This document shows positions 50,025-60,037 of a stretch of 64,000 bases of DNA, one piece after another. Both the position numbers and the translations under genes were made by a program. The DNA is from Melissococcus plutonius ATCC 35311 (lineage in GTDB: Bacteria; Bacillota; Bacilli; Lactobacillales; Enterococcaceae). The notes beneath the pieces were generated by a model. That model was not told where the DNA came from and ran no database searches. It worked only from the letters and a program-made list of their open reading frames with translations. Location: positions 186,001 through 250,000 of the forward strand of contig NC_015516.1 in assembly GCF_000270185.1 (NCBI RefSeq), given 5' to 3'. Position 1 is the first letter of the stretch; every line of letters begins with the position of its first letter.

Positions 50025-51107
50025 ATGAAAAAAGCAAAATTACTTGGTTTAGGAGTCATTGCATTGACGGTAGCACTGTCACTAGCTGCCTGTGGTGGAA
50101 AGCATACAAAGAATTCTTCTAAAAAAGGAGATCCAGATCATAATATTGTAATGATTTCCGATATTGGTGGCATTGATGACAAATCTTTCAATCAATCTGC
50201 TTGGGAAGGAATGAAAGCATGGGGCAAGAAACATGATTTACCAGAAGGAGTCAAAGGCTATGCTTATATACAATCAAAAGATGCTTCGCAGTACACAAGC
50301 AATGTCGATCAAGCAATTACAAATAATTTTAAAACAGTTTTTGGTGTTGGCTATTTAATAAAAGATACCATTCAGCAAGCAGCAAAGAAAAATCCAAAAA
50401 CACAATTTGCAATTATAGATGATGTTATTGCTGATAAAAAAAATGTAGTGTCTGCTACATTTAAAGATAATGAAGCGGCCTATTTAGCTGGTGTAGCAGC
50501 GGCCTATACAACAAAAACAAACAAACTTGGTTTTGTTGGTGGTGAAGAACGGGTTGTCATTGACCGTTTTCAAGCTGGATATCAAAAAGGGGTTGCCGAT
50601 GCTGCTAAAAAATTAGGCAAAACAATTACCGTAAATGCAAAATATGTGGCTTCTTTTGCAGATTCAGCAAAAGGTAGGGCACTTGCAGCATCAATGTATC
50701 AAGAAGGTACAGATATCATTTTCCATGCAGCTGGCGCTTCTGGTCAAGGAGTTTTCCAAGAAGCAGCAGCTAGAAACAAAGCAGGTAATGGTGATAAGGT
50801 CTGGGTTATTGGCGTAGATCGCGATCAACAGGATGATGGAAATTATAAGACAAAAGATGGTAAAAAAGATAATTTTACATTAACCTCTACTTTAAAAGGC
50901 GTGGGAGCTTCTGTTCAAGATATTGCAGATCGGGCACTTAAAGATAAATTTCCAGGTGGAAAGCATTTGATTTATGGGTTGAAAGCTGGAGGCGTAGATA
51001 TAACAAAAGGAAATCTATCCGATTCAGCAAGATCAGCAGTAAAAGAAGCAAAAGAAAAAGTGATTTCTGGCGAAATAAAAGTACCTGAAAAACCTGAAAA
51101 TAGGTAA
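50025..51107 (+). CDS. BMP-family nucleoside-binding lipoprotein
   Basis: A 360-residue substrate-binding lipoprotein of the BMP/PnrA family. Signal peptide with lipobox LSLAACGG (Cys23), then IVMISDIGGIDDKSFNQSAWE, the characteristic BMP opening, and later HAAGASGQGVFQEA and VWVIGVDRDQ. ATG 50025 is preceded by GGGAGG at 10 nt. It captures purine or pyrimidine nucleosides at the cell surface for the downstream ATPase and permeases. A strong hairpin follows its stop, so the lipoprotein is probably expressed at higher level than the rest. Confidence 0.94.
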   Translation: MKKAKLLGLGVIALTVALSLAACGGKHTKNSSKKGDPDHNIVMISDIGGIDDKSFNQSAWEGMKAWGKKHDLPEGVKGYAYIQSKDASQYTSNVDQAITNNFKTVFGVGYLIKDTIQQAAKKNPKTQFAIIDDVIADKKNVVSATFKDNEAAYLAGVAAAYTTKTNKLGFVGGEERVVIDRFQAGYQKGVADAAKKLGKTITVNAKYVASFADSAKGRALAASMYQEGTDIIFHAAGASGQGVFQEAAARNKAGNGDKVWVIGVDRDQQDDGNYKTKDGKKDNFTLTSTLKGVGASVQDIADRALKDKFPGGKHLIYGLKAGGVDITKGNLSDSARSAVKEAKEKVISGEIKVPEKPENR

Positions 51108-51110
51108 AAT

Positions 51111-51165
51111 AAAAGCCGATAAAATTAGAAAATAGTCATTTTTTCTATTTATCGGCTTTTATAAT
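51111..51165 (+). terminator. Intra-operon hairpin (partial terminator) after bmp
   Basis: AAAAGCCGATAAA pairs with TTTATCGGCTTTT, with an additional AGAAAATAG/TTTCTATT inner helix. It separates the binding protein from the transporter genes, a usual way of setting their ratio. Confidence 0.85.
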
Positions 51166-51355
51166 TATAGAGCATGATTTAGTGTAAACTGATTGTTCCA
51201 GTTAGATTAGAATATCTTAACTACCTTAACAAATAAAATTAATGATATAATTATTATATCTTTAATCTATTAAGTAATCATCTTTTGATTTGTTAATGCC
51301 TAGTTCCCCTTTACAAGTATTACCAATTATTATTGTATAAGGAAGTGAATAAAAT

Positions 51356-52921
51356 TTGTCACAAGAATTTGTCATTGAGATGCGTAACATTACTAAACAG
51401 TTTGGCAATTTTAAAGCAAATGATAACATCAATCTGAAAATTAAATCAGGTGAAATACATGCACTTTTAGGAGAAAATGGTGCTGGAAAATCAACATTAA
51501 TGAATATTCTTTCTGGATTATTAGTGCCAACTTCTGGCGAAATTTTTATGAATGGCGAGAAGGTGGTCATCTCTGATCCAACAAAGGCAAACCGTTTGGG
51601 CATTGGGATGGTTCATCAACATTTTATGTTAATGGATGCATTTACCGTTACAGAAAATATTATTTTAGGAAATGAATTAACAAATTTCGGCATTCTTGAT
51701 CGTAAAAAAGCCAAAAAAGAAATTGCTCAATTATCTCAACGATATAACTTAGATGTCAATCCAGATGCATATGTTCATGATATCTCCATTGTAATGCAAC
51801 AACGAGTTGAAATATTAAAAACACTTTATCGAGGTGCAAATGTATTAATTTTTGATGAACCAACAGCAGTATTGACACCACAAGAGATTGACGAATTGAT
51901 ATTTATTATGAAAGAGTTAACTAAAGAAGGAAAATCTATCATTTTAATTACTCATAAGTTAGATGAAATCAAAAAAGTGGCAAATCGTTGTACGATTATT
52001 CGACGCGGAAAAAGTATTGATACAGTAATGGTAGCTGATAGTTCTTCTCAAGAATTGGCTGATATGATGGTAGGACATTCTGTTTCCTTTAAAACAGAGA
52101 AAAAAATAGCAAAACCTGGAAAAACAATTTTATCGGTTGAAAATTTAGTTGTAAAAGATAGCAGGAATGTTGAGGCGATTAAGGGACTAAACTTAAAAAT
52201 TCATGCTGGTGAGGTAGTTGGGATTGCAGGAATTGATGGAAATGGACAAACTGAACTTGTTCAAGCACTTACCGGTCTGACAAAAATTGAAAAAGGAACT
52301 ATTATGTTGAATGGTTCTACGCTGCTTACAAATCAAAAGCCACGTGAAATAACAGAAACAGGAATTGGATATGTACCTGAAGATCGCCATAAGTATGGCT
52401 TAATTTTGGAAATGTCAGTTGCCGATAATATTGGCTTGCAAACTTATTATCAAAATCCTTATAGTAAAAATGGTTTATTAAAGCATAAAGTGATTAGACA
52501 ACATGCACAAAAATTAATGAAGGAATATGATGTTCGGGCATTAAATGAAGAGGTGCCTGCCAAGGCTTTATCTGGCGGCAATCAGCAAAAAGCAATCATT
52601 GCTAGAGAAATTGATCGTAACCCAGATTTATTAATAGCAGCTCAACCAACACGTGGACTTGATGTAGGAGCTATTGAATATATTCATAAACGGCTAATTG
52701 AGCAAAGAGATAAACAAAAAGCAGTATTGCTTGTCAGCTTTGAATTAGATGAAATTTTAAATGTCTCGGATCGAATTGCAGTTATTCATGCTGGTCAAAT
52801 TGTTGGTGTGGTCGATCCAAAGGAGACCTCAGAAAATGAATTAGGTTTATTAATGGCTGGCTATTCTTTAGAAGAAGCTCGGGCAGAATTATCAAACGTA
52901 AAAGCGGGTGAAACAAAATGA
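51356..52921 (+). CDS. Nucleoside ABC transporter ATPase (NupA/YufO-like)
   Basis: A 521-residue tandem ATPase. Site 1: GENGAGKST, VMQQRVEILKTLYRGA in signature position and LIFDEPTAVL; site 2: [31 protein letters not shown] and a Walker B ending AAQPTRGLD, so the second site has Gln where Glu is usual, as is normal in this family. It starts at TTG 51356 with AAGGAAG upstream. It overlaps the permease by 4 bp (ATGA). It energises BMP-dependent nucleoside import. Confidence 0.93.
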   Translation: MSQEFVIEMRNITKQFGNFKANDNINLKIKSGEIHALLGENGAGKSTLMNILSGLLVPTSGEIFMNGEKVVISDPTKANRLGIGMVHQHFMLMDAFTVTENIILGNELTNFGILDRKKAKKEIAQLSQRYNLDVNPDAYVHDISIVMQQRVEILKTLYRGANVLIFDEPTAVLTPQEIDELIFIMKELTKEGKSIILITHKLDEIKKVANRCTIIRRGKSIDTVMVADSSSQELADMMVGHSVSFKTEKKIAKPGKTILSVENLVVKDSRNVEAIKGLNLKIHAGEVVGIAGIDGNGQTELVQALTGLTKIEKGTIMLNGSTLLTNQKPREITETGIGYVPEDRHKYGLILEMSVADNIGLQTYYQNPYSKNGLLKHKVIRQHAQKLMKEYDVRALNEEVPAKALSGGNQQKAIIAREIDRNPDLLIAAQPTRGLDVGAIEYIHKRLIEQRDKQKAVLLVSFELDEILNVSDRIAVIHAGQIVGVVDPKETSENELGLLMAGYSLEEARAELSNVKAGETK

Positions 52922-54051
52922 CTAATCATTCAGAAAAAATTAGAATGATTTTGGTACCCATCCTTTCAGTAATTATGGGATTTATTTTAGGTGCAATTAT
53001 CATGTTGATTTTTGATTATGATCCTATTGAAAATTATCAGGCAATGTTTGAAACAGCATTTAATGGGAAAAGAAGTATAGGTGAAATTCTTGTTTCTTCT
53101 TCACCCTTAATATTTACAGCATTAGGTTTTTCAGTCGCCAATTCTGCTGGCTTTTTCAATATTGGTTTACCAGGACAAGCACTATGTGGTTGGGTAGCAA
53201 GCATCTGGGTAGCTCTTTCAATCCCAAATGTACCTCGTGTGGTTGCACTCCCACTTGTTATTATTATCGGTGCTCTAGCTGGCGCTGTTGCAGCTGCTAT
53301 ACCAGGAATTTTGCGCGCTTATTTTGGTACAAGTGAAGTCGTTGTTACCATTATGTTGAATTATATCTTTCTTTATTTTGGCAATTATATTGTAAATAGT
53401 GTTATGCGACCATCCCTGATAGAAAATAAGGGAATTACTCATTTTGTTGGACAGAATACATCGCTTCAGACCCCATTTTTAAGCAATATTAGTGATGGAT
53501 CGCGTTTAAATATTGGTATTTTTTTAGCAATCATTGCTTTATTCTTGGTTTGGTTTTTAATGAGAAAAACGACCTTGGGTTTTGAAATTCGTTCAGTAGG
53601 ATTAAATCCATTTGCCTCTGAATATGCGGGTATGAGTAGTAAACGTACCATTATTTTATCAATGATGATTTCTGGTGTTCTTGCTGGTCTTGGTGGTGTT
53701 GTACTTGGTTTAGGGACTTTCCAGAATTTCTTTGTTCAAAGTACGTCCATAAGTATTGGCTTTGATGGTATGGCTGTCTCATTACTTGGTGCTGGAAGTT
53801 CTATTGGTATTTTGTTATCCGCTCTTTTATTTGGTATTTTAAAATTAGGTGGACAAGGTATGCCATTATTAACAGGATTACCAACAGAATTAGTAGATGT
53901 AGTTATTGCTTCAATTATTTTCTTTGTGGGTATTAGCTATTTAACTCGTTTATTATTAGCTAAAATCTCAAGAAATAAAACGGCAATTACTGAGGTTGAA
54001 TCAACTGAATCAGCCGAAGATCCAAATGATCAAGAAGGAGGAACTATCTGA
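52918..54051 (+). CDS. Nucleoside ABC transporter permease 1 (YufP-like)
   Basis: A 377-residue membrane protein of the BPD_transp_2 (LivHM-like) class with about ten hydrophobic segments; ANSAGFFNIGLPGQALCGW, FGTSEVVVTIMLNYIF, and SVGLNPFASEYAGM are the family signatures. It is coupled to both neighbours (4-bp and 1-bp overlaps). The C-terminal tail is acidic and hydrophilic. Confidence 0.94.
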   Translation: MTNHSEKIRMILVPILSVIMGFILGAIIMLIFDYDPIENYQAMFETAFNGKRSIGEILVSSSPLIFTALGFSVANSAGFFNIGLPGQALCGWVASIWVALSIPNVPRVVALPLVIIIGALAGAVAAAIPGILRAYFGTSEVVVTIMLNYIFLYFGNYIVNSVMRPSLIENKGITHFVGQNTSLQTPFLSNISDGSRLNIGIFLAIIALFLVWFLMRKTTLGFEIRSVGLNPFASEYAGMSSKRTIILSMMISGVLAGLGGVVLGLGTFQNFFVQSTSISIGFDGMAVSLLGAGSSIGILLSALLFGILKLGGQGMPLLTGLPTELVDVVIASIIFFVGISYLTRLLLAKISRNKTAITEVESTESAEDPNDQEGGTI

Positions 54052-55004
54052 TGAATGTATTAATTTTAGCATCTGTTATTACTCAAACATTGGTTTATGC
54101 TACTCCGCTAATTTTAACCGCTCTAGGTGGTACCTTTTCTGAAAGAGGGGGAATTGTTAATGTTGGTCTTGAAGGTATTATGGTGATGGGCGCATTTAGT
54201 TCAATTGTTTTTAATTTATCATTTGCAAATACTTTTGGTGCAATAACTCCCTGGCTGGCTTGTCTTGTTGGTGGTGCTGTGGGAATTGTTTTTTCTATTC
54301 TCCATGCTGTTGCTACAATCAATTTACGTGCAGATCATATTGTTAGTGGCACGGTGATTAATTTAATGGCACCGGCTTTGTCTGTATTTTTAGTAAAAGT
54401 CATGTATGATAAAGGACAAACAGATATGATCAGTCAACCATTTGGTTATTTTAAATTTCCATTTTTAGAAAAAATTCCCTTGATAGGTACATTATTCTTT
54501 AAGCAGACTTCATTACCTGCTTTTGTTGCTATTTTGATTGCATTTTTTGCTTGGTTTATTCTTTTTAAAACTCGTTTTGGCTTAAGATTACGTTCTGTTG
54601 GTGAAAATCCACAAGCAGCAGATACACTTGGAATTAATGTTTACTTTATGCGTTATACTGGTGTATTAATTTCTGGTTTTCTTGGTGGAATGGGAGGCGC
54701 CGTCTTTGCTCAAACTGTTGCTGGCCGCTTTGGTATTACGACAATTGCCGGACAGGGATTTATCTCAATGGCAGCAATGATCTTTGGTCGATGGAATCCT
54801 CTAGGAGCAATGTTATCTGCATTATTCTTTGGCTTTGCTCAAAATCTAGGAATTGTTGGTGAAAATTTACCAGTAATTGCAGATATACCAAAAGTATATT
54901 TACAAGCCGCTCCCTATGCACTGACGATTCTAGTCTTAGTTATCTTTTTTGGTAAAGCATCTGGTCCAAAAGCAAATGGTAAAAATTATATTAAAACGAA
55001 ATAG
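54051..55004 (+). CDS. Nucleoside ABC transporter permease 2 (YufQ-like)
   Basis: A 317-residue second permease: GGTFSERGGIVNVGLEGIMV near the N-terminus and LRSVGENPQAADTLGINV in the cytoplasmic loop. It forms a heterodimer with permease 1. The last gene of the transporter operon; it is followed after 273 bp by the phosphorylase genes, where relatives often have phosphopentomutase (deoB), not seen here. Confidence 0.94.
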   Translation: MNVLILASVITQTLVYATPLILTALGGTFSERGGIVNVGLEGIMVMGAFSSIVFNLSFANTFGAITPWLACLVGGAVGIVFSILHAVATINLRADHIVSGTVINLMAPALSVFLVKVMYDKGQTDMISQPFGYFKFPFLEKIPLIGTLFFKQTSLPAFVAILIAFFAWFILFKTRFGLRLRSVGENPQAADTLGINVYFMRYTGVLISGFLGGMGGAVFAQTVAGRFGITTIAGQGFISMAAMIFGRWNPLGAMLSALFFGFAQNLGIVGENLPVIADIPKVYLQAAPYALTILVLVIFFGKASGPKANGKNYIKTK

Positions 55005-55277
55005 CTATTGTGTGCATTAAGTTTGTTGAAGGAATATGAATTAAAAAAGCTAACTGCTATAATAATTGAAAAGAACTAAAAATTATAATGGTGAAGATAA
55101 CTATTCATCAACAAATAAGTAAATCTAACTAAAGAATAATCTCGTAAACTTATTATATTACAATGAATTTATTAGAGAATAACTTGGTTTTTTATTCTTT
55201 ATTCTAAAAAGTAAGGCTTTAATACTGGAATTGAAAACAAACAATAGTTTTATATCAATTAAAATAGGAGAAAATCA

Positions 55278-56096
55278 ATGATAAATTTAGAAGAAAAAAT
55301 TGCCCAAACGGTAACATTTTTAAAAAAGAATGGTGTAGAACAAGCAGATTTTGGCTTAATTCTAGGTTCTGGACTTGGTGAATTAGCAGAAGAAATAACT
55401 GATGCTAAAAAGATTCCTTTTGAGAAAATTCCCTATTTTCCTATTTCAACGGTTACAGGTCATGCAGGAAATCTAGTATGTGGCATCCTAGCTGGAAAAA
55501 AAGTAATAGCTATGCAAGGTCGTTTTCATTATTATGAGGGACATTCGATGCAGACAGTTACCTATCCTGTCAGAATAATGGCTGCTTTGGGTGTCCATGC
55601 CTTGATTGTCACCAATGCAGCTGGAGGTGTAAATCAATCCTTTATTCCAGGCGACCTCATGCTGATTACCGATCATATTAACTTTACTGGAAATAATCCA
55701 CTAATTGGTCCAAATGATGAAAAAACAGGACCACATTTTCCAGATATGAGTCATGCTTACTCGGAGAATTTTCAAACGATAGCTAATCAGGTAGCTGCTG
55801 AACAAGGTATTAAATTACAACAGGGTGTATATATGGGATTTTCAGGTCCTACTTATGAAACGCCAGCAGAAATTAGAATGTCACGAGCAATGGGAGCAGA
55901 TGCGGTTGGTATGTCAACTGTTTCTGAAGTTATTGTTGCAGTTCACAGTGGGTTAGAAGTCTTAGGAATTTCTTGTATTACAAATTTAGCTGCTGGTATG
56001 CAAAATGATTTAAACCATACAGAAGTAGTTGAAACGACACAGCGTGTAAAAGTACAATTTAAGTATTTAGTCAAAGAAATACTAGCTAAACTTTAA
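55278..56096 (+). CDS. punA: Purine nucleoside phosphorylase, trimeric type (PunA/PNP-I)
   Basis: A 272-residue trimeric PNP for inosine and guanosine. Signatures: GLILGSGLGELAEEI (phosphate-binding Ser), MQGRFHYYEGHSM, VTNAAGGVN and GFSGPTYETPAEIRM, with Glu in the purine-binding position. It works with DeoD to cleave imported nucleosides to base and (deoxy)ribose-1-phosphate. An AGGAG site precedes ATG. It is 27 bp upstream of deoD. Confidence 0.95.
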   Translation: MINLEEKIAQTVTFLKKNGVEQADFGLILGSGLGELAEEITDAKKIPFEKIPYFPISTVTGHAGNLVCGILAGKKVIAMQGRFHYYEGHSMQTVTYPVRIMAALGVHALIVTNAAGGVNQSFIPGDLMLITDHINFTGNNPLIGPNDEKTGPHFPDMSHAYSENFQTIANQVAAEQGIKLQQGVYMGFSGPTYETPAEIRMSRAMGADAVGMSTVSEVIVAVHSGLEVLGISCITNLAAGMQNDLNHTEVVETTQRVKVQFKYLVKEILAKL

Positions 56097-56123
56097 CAAT
56101 CATTTATATAAAAGGAGAATACT

Positions 56124-56831
56124 ATGAGTGTACATATCGAAGCAGAACTAGGAGAAATAGCAGATAAAATTTTACTTCCAGGTGATCCATTACGAGCAAA
56201 ATATATTGCAGAAACTTTTTTAGATCATCCAGTTTGTTATAACCAAGTGCGTGGTATGCTTGGTTATACCGGAACATACAAAGGACAACAAATTTCTGTT
56301 CAGGGAACAGGAATGGGTATGCCATCAGCTTCTATTTATGCTCACGAATTGATCAATTCTTATAATGTCAAAAAATTAATTCGTGTAGGTACTTGTGGAT
56401 CAATATCCGAAAAAGTTCATATTCGTGATCTGGTTTTAGCACAAGCAGCTGCTACGTCATCTGCAATGATAAAAAATGACTTTCCTACCTATGATTTCCC
56501 TCAAATAGCAACATTTGATCTATTGATGAACGCCTATAATATTGCAAAAGAGCAGGGATTTACTGTCCATGTTGGTAATGTTCTTTCAGATGATGTTTTT
56601 TATAAGGAAAATACCGATACAGTTTTCCGTTTGGGGAAATTAGGTGTTTTAGCGATTGAAATGGAAGCAGCTGCCTTATACTATCTTGCTGCCAAATTTG
56701 GTGTAGAGGCATTAGCGGTGATGACTGTCAGTGATAGCTTGGTCACTGGAGAGGAGACAACAGCAGCTGAACGTCAATCGACATTTGATGCTATGATTAA
56801 AGTTGGACTTGAAACAGCAATTGCTCAATAA
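56124..56831 (+). CDS. deoD: Purine nucleoside phosphorylase, hexameric type
   Basis: A 235-residue Deo[18 protein letters not shown] near the start, [23 protein letters not shown], then IEMEAAALY and [14 protein letters not shown] with the catalytic Asp of the SD motif. It accepts adenosine as well as 6-oxopurine nucleosides in relatives. AAAGGAG precedes ATG. It ends at a strong convergent terminator. Confidence 0.96.
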   Translation: MSVHIEAELGEIADKILLPGDPLRAKYIAETFLDHPVCYNQVRGMLGYTGTYKGQQISVQGTGMGMPSASIYAHELINSYNVKKLIRVGTCGSISEKVHIRDLVLAQAAATSSAMIKNDFPTYDFPQIATFDLLMNAYNIAKEQGFTVHVGNVLSDDVFYKENTDTVFRLGKLGVLAIEMEAAALYYLAAKFGVEALAVMTVSDSLVTGEETTAAERQSTFDAMIKVGLETAIAQ

Positions 56832-56870
56832 AATTATAGTTAAATATTAATTTTATTGCTTGTTTTAAAA

Positions 56871-56918
56871 AAATAATAAAGCAGATTGCTAAATAATGAG
56901 CAATCTGCTTTATTATTT
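56871..56918. terminator. Bidirectional terminator between deoD and gpmA
   Basis: A perfect 20-bp stem (core AAAGCAGATTGCT/AGCAATCTGCTTT) with an 8-nt loop and A/T runs on each side, serving both convergent genes. Confidence 0.92.
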
Positions 56919-56931
56919 ATATTTTCAAAAA

Positions 56932-57618
56932 TTATAGATAGTATTTTTTAGCTACAGATAAGTCAGTGTTTAGTTCATAAACAAGTGGTTGACCTGTTGG
57001 AATCTCTACACCCATAATATCATCATCAGAAATACCTTCAATATGTTTAACAAGAGCCCGTATAGAATTACCATGTGCGGCAACTAAAACAGTCTTGTCA
57101 TCTACCAATGAAGGAGCAATATGATCTTGCCAGAAAGGTAAAGCACGTTCCAATGTAACTTTTAAATTTTCTCCAGCTGGAATATCACGTTTGTCCAGTC
57201 CAGCATAGCGACGATCATTTAAGGCAGAACCTGGATCCATTTCTTCTAATAATGGAGGCAGTGTATCATAAGAACGACGCCAGATATGTACTTGTTCGTC
57301 TCCATATTTTTCTGCTGTTTCTTTTTTGTTTAAGCCTTGTAATTTACCATAATGACGTTCATTTAAGCGCCAAGATTTTACTTGAGGTACCCATAGTTGG
57401 TCAGAATATTCTAAAATTAAATTACACGTTTTAATTGCACGTGTTAAGACAGAAGTATAGGCAATATCAAAATCAATTCCAGCTTCTTTGATTTTTCGTC
57501 CACCCTCTTTTGCTTCTTCAATTCCTTCAGGTGATAAATTAACATCAACCCAACCGGTAAATTGATTTAATGCATTCCATTCGCTCATTCCATGACGAGA
57601 AAAAACTAATTTTGGCAT
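56932..57618 (-). CDS. gpmA: 2,3-bisphosphoglycerate-dependent phosphoglycerate mutase
   Basis: A 228-residue glycolytic dPGM. The phospho-His is His9 in [18 protein letters not shown]; Met replaces the more usual Glu/Gln after [24 protein letters not shown] and the second catalytic His in [13 protein letters not shown] are present. The gene is monocistronic, with a GGAGAG site before ATG. Confidence 0.97.
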   Translation of the reverse strand: MPKLVFSRHGMSEWNALNQFTGWVDVNLSPEGIEEAKEGGRKIKEAGIDFDIAYTSVLTRAIKTCNLILEYSDQLWVPQVKSWRLNERHYGKLQGLNKKETAEKYGDEQVHIWRRSYDTLPPLLEEMDPGSALNDRRYAGLDKRDIPAGENLKVTLERALPFWQDHIAPSLVDDKTVLVAAHGNSIRALVKHIEGISDDDIMGVEIPTGQPLVYELNTDLSVAKKYYL

Positions 57619-57990
57619 ATATAACTCTCCTTTGAAAGATAGTATCTAATTTCAGCTTTTATTGTACAACGTTTTTCTACATATTTCCATTGTTCAATTA
57701 AAAAATAATAAAAAATTGTGAAAATAAGAACAAGAGAGTTTGAATTCGTGAAATTTGCTTGTAAAACAGAGAAATAAAAGTATTCCGTTCTTTTTATTTA
57801 TATAAAAAAGATAAACATTAATAAAAAAAATATCATTTAAAAAATTTATTTTTATCGAGATGACTAATTAAAGAGTAAGAAAAGACTATTTCTAGAAATG
57901 TCTTTTCTTACTCTTTAATGGTAGTTTGTTTTCTGAATGATTTATTTCTACACTAATTGACTAATTGGAATAGTTTTGTTGATAAATGGC
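57619..57990. other. Spacer between gpmA and rpiA with a long perfect hairpin
   Basis: No gene in this 372-bp spacer. It contains the hairpin listed at 57867-57919 and presumably the gpmA promoter. Confidence 0.6.
57867..57919. terminator. Long perfect hairpin downstream of rpiA
   Basis: Arms of about 20 bp (core AAAGAGTAAGAAAAGAC/GTCTTTTCTTACTCTTT) enclose the small palindrome ATTTCTAGAAAT. There is no strong T run on either strand, so it could be a processing or stability hairpin instead of a simple terminator. It lies 72 bp beyond the rpiA stop. Confidence 0.6.
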
Positions 57991-58680
57991 TTATTTTATC
58001 AATTTACTATTGTTTAATGTATGGATACCCTTATCGTGACTAACAATAACCAGAGAAACAATGTTTAAAAACAATCCATGTTCAACGACACCAACCAAAT
58101 TATCCAAATAGGAACTTAAGCTGACAGGATCTTCAATCTTATCCAAATGTAAATCAAAAATGTAATGGCCACTATCAGTAATGTGTGGAGCATTGTTTTT
58201 AGAAGATTTACGTACTGTTGGATGATAATCATTTTTTTCAAGTAGGTGGAAAAGTTGTTGACTTCCGTAAGGAATAACTTCTACAGGTAAAGGAAATGCA
58301 CCTAAGCTTTTTACTAATTTTGACTCATCAACAATCCAGATACACTTTTTTGAGTAGGTAGCAACAATTTTCTCAAAAAGTAGTGCAGCACCACCACCCT
58401 TTATTCCATGAAAATCCTGACTAATCTCATCTGCACCATCAATTGTAATATCTACATAAGGAACTTCATCAATACTTTTTAATGGAATACCCAGTGACAA
58501 CGCTTGTTTTTCGGTTTCTTTAGACGTCGCTACACCTGTAATTGTTAAGCCTTCTTCTCTTACACGTCTTCCAATTTCTTCCACCATAAATTTGGCAGTC
58601 GAACCAGTACCAAGTCCAACAGTCATCCCATTCTCAACATATTTAGCTGCCTCAATGCCGGCACGCTGTTTCAAATTCAT
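57991..58680 (-). CDS. rpiA: Ribose-5-phosphate isomerase A
   Basis: A 229-residue RpiA interconverting ribose-5-P and ribulose-5-[18 protein letters not shown] binds phosphate, DGADEI and [14 protein letters not shown] carry the catalytic Asp, Glu and Lys. It is divergent from the str operon. It links the pentose part of nucleoside salvage to the pentose phosphate pathway. Confidence 0.96.
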   Translation of the reverse strand: MNLKQRAGIEAAKYVENGMTVGLGTGSTAKFMVEEIGRRVREEGLTITGVATSKETEKQALSLGIPLKSIDEVPYVDITIDGADEISQDFHGIKGGGAALLFEKIVATYSKKCIWIVDESKLVKSLGAFPLPVEVIPYGSQQLFHLLEKNDYHPTVRKSSKNNAPHITDSGHYIFDLHLDKIEDPVSLSSYLDNLVGVVEHGLFLNIVSLVIVSHDKGIHTLNNSKLIK

Positions 58681-58845
58681 TGATCTTTGCTCCTTCTTAA
58701 TAAATTATCTTCATTGTACCGTTAAAATTGCAAAAAAGAAAGATAGGAAACCATAATAGGTCGGAAAGTATTTTACTTAAAAAATAAGACAAATTTCTGA
58801 ATTAGAATACAAATAGAAAAAGAGTAATTAATTATAAGTTAATAT

Positions 58846-58874
58846 TGACATTTGCTTGAAAACATGCTATTCTA
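58846..58874 (+). promoter_or_regulatory. str operon promoter
   Basis: TTGACA, 17-nt spacer, TATTCT, with an extended TG one base before the -10. It drives a leader of roughly 140 nt, including the hairpin-prone CCACCTGGACGTGTGG, ahead of rpsL with its strong GGAAGGAGG site. Confidence 0.85.
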
Positions 58875-59022
58875 ACAAAGGTGCTTTATTACAGGTCTTT
58901 TTATAAGACGTGCTGACTGTTTATCAAAGCATGAAGGGAAATGCAGTTAATGCATTATTTTTTATTTAAAAAAAAGAACCACCTGGACGTGTGGAACTAG
59001 AAGTGGAAGGAGGAAATAAGAA

Positions 59023-59442
59023 ATGCCTACAATTAATCAATTAGTACGTAAACCTCGTAAATCAAAGGTGGAAAAATCTGATTCTCCAGCTTTGAATAAG
59101 GGATATAACAGTTTTAAAAAGGTTCAAACAAATATTGATTCTCCACAAAAACGTGGCGTATGTACACGTGTGGGAACAATGACACCTAAAAAACCGAACT
59201 CAGCTTTACGTAAATATGCTCGTGTTCGTTTGTCAAACTTAATTGAAGTTACAGCTTACATTCCAGGAATCGGCCACAATTTACAAGAACATAGTGTTGT
59301 ATTGTTACGTGGTGGACGTGTGAAAGACTTGCCAGGGGTACGTTACCATATCGTTCGTGGTGCCCTAGATACAGCTGGAGTGAACGATCGTAAACAAAGC
59401 CGTTCTAAATATGGTACTAAAAGACCAAAAGCTGCTAAATAG
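59023..59442 (+). CDS. rpsL: 30S ribosomal protein S12
   Basis: A 139-residue S12 with the Firmicute-type insertion after residue 20. [11 protein letters not shown] and [13 protein letters not shown] are wild type at the lysines where streptomycin-resistance substitutions arise. First gene of the str operon. Confidence 0.99.
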   Translation: MPTINQLVRKPRKSKVEKSDSPALNKGYNSFKKVQTNIDSPQKRGVCTRVGTMTPKKPNSALRKYARVRLSNLIEVTAYIPGIGHNLQEHSVVLLRGGRVKDLPGVRYHIVRGALDTAGVNDRKQSRSKYGTKRPKAAK

Positions 59443-59492
59443 TTAGACAGTATTAACATAAAAGATGAATATTTCGGAAGGAGGAGTTACGG

Positions 59493-59963
59493 ATGCCTCG
59501 TAAAGGTCCTGTTGCAAAACGTGATGTTTTACCAGATCCTATTTATAACTCAAAATTAGTGACTCGCTTAATCAATCGTGTAATGATAGATGGAAAACGT
59601 GGGATTGCTGCTAATATTATTTATAATGCATTTGACATTATTAAGGAATCTACAGGAAATGACCCATTAGAAGTTTTCGAACAAGCAATGAAAAATATCA
59701 TGCCTGTTCTTGAAGTTAAAGCACGTCGTGTTGGAGGTTCAAACTATCAAGTACCCGTTGAAGTTCGTCCTGAACGTCGAACTACTTTGGGACTACGTTG
59801 GGTAGTTAATTATGCTCGCCTACGCGGTGAACATACAATGGAAGAACGTCTTGCAAAAGAAATTATGGATGCTGCCAACAATACTGGTGCTTCTGTTAAG
59901 AAACGTGAAGATACACATAAAATGGCAGATGCTAACCGTGCATTTGCACATTATCGTTGGTAG
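59493..59963 (+). CDS. rpsG: 30S ribosomal protein S7
   Basis: A 156-residue S7, starting [15 protein letters not shown] and ending [15 protein letters not shown], complete and conserved. It nucleates the 30S head. GGAAGGAGG lies 8-9 nt before ATG. Confidence 0.99.
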   Translation: MPRKGPVAKRDVLPDPIYNSKLVTRLINRVMIDGKRGIAANIIYNAFDIIKESTGNDPLEVFEQAMKNIMPVLEVKARRVGGSNYQVPVEVRPERRTTLGLRWVVNYARLRGEHTMEERLAKEIMDAANNTGASVKKREDTHKMADANRAFAHYRW

Positions 59964-60037
59964 AATATCCTCTCTGGATGTAGAATTTCAGATAATTTAC
60001 TTAGTAATTAATTAAAATAAAGAGAGGAGAAGGCTTA

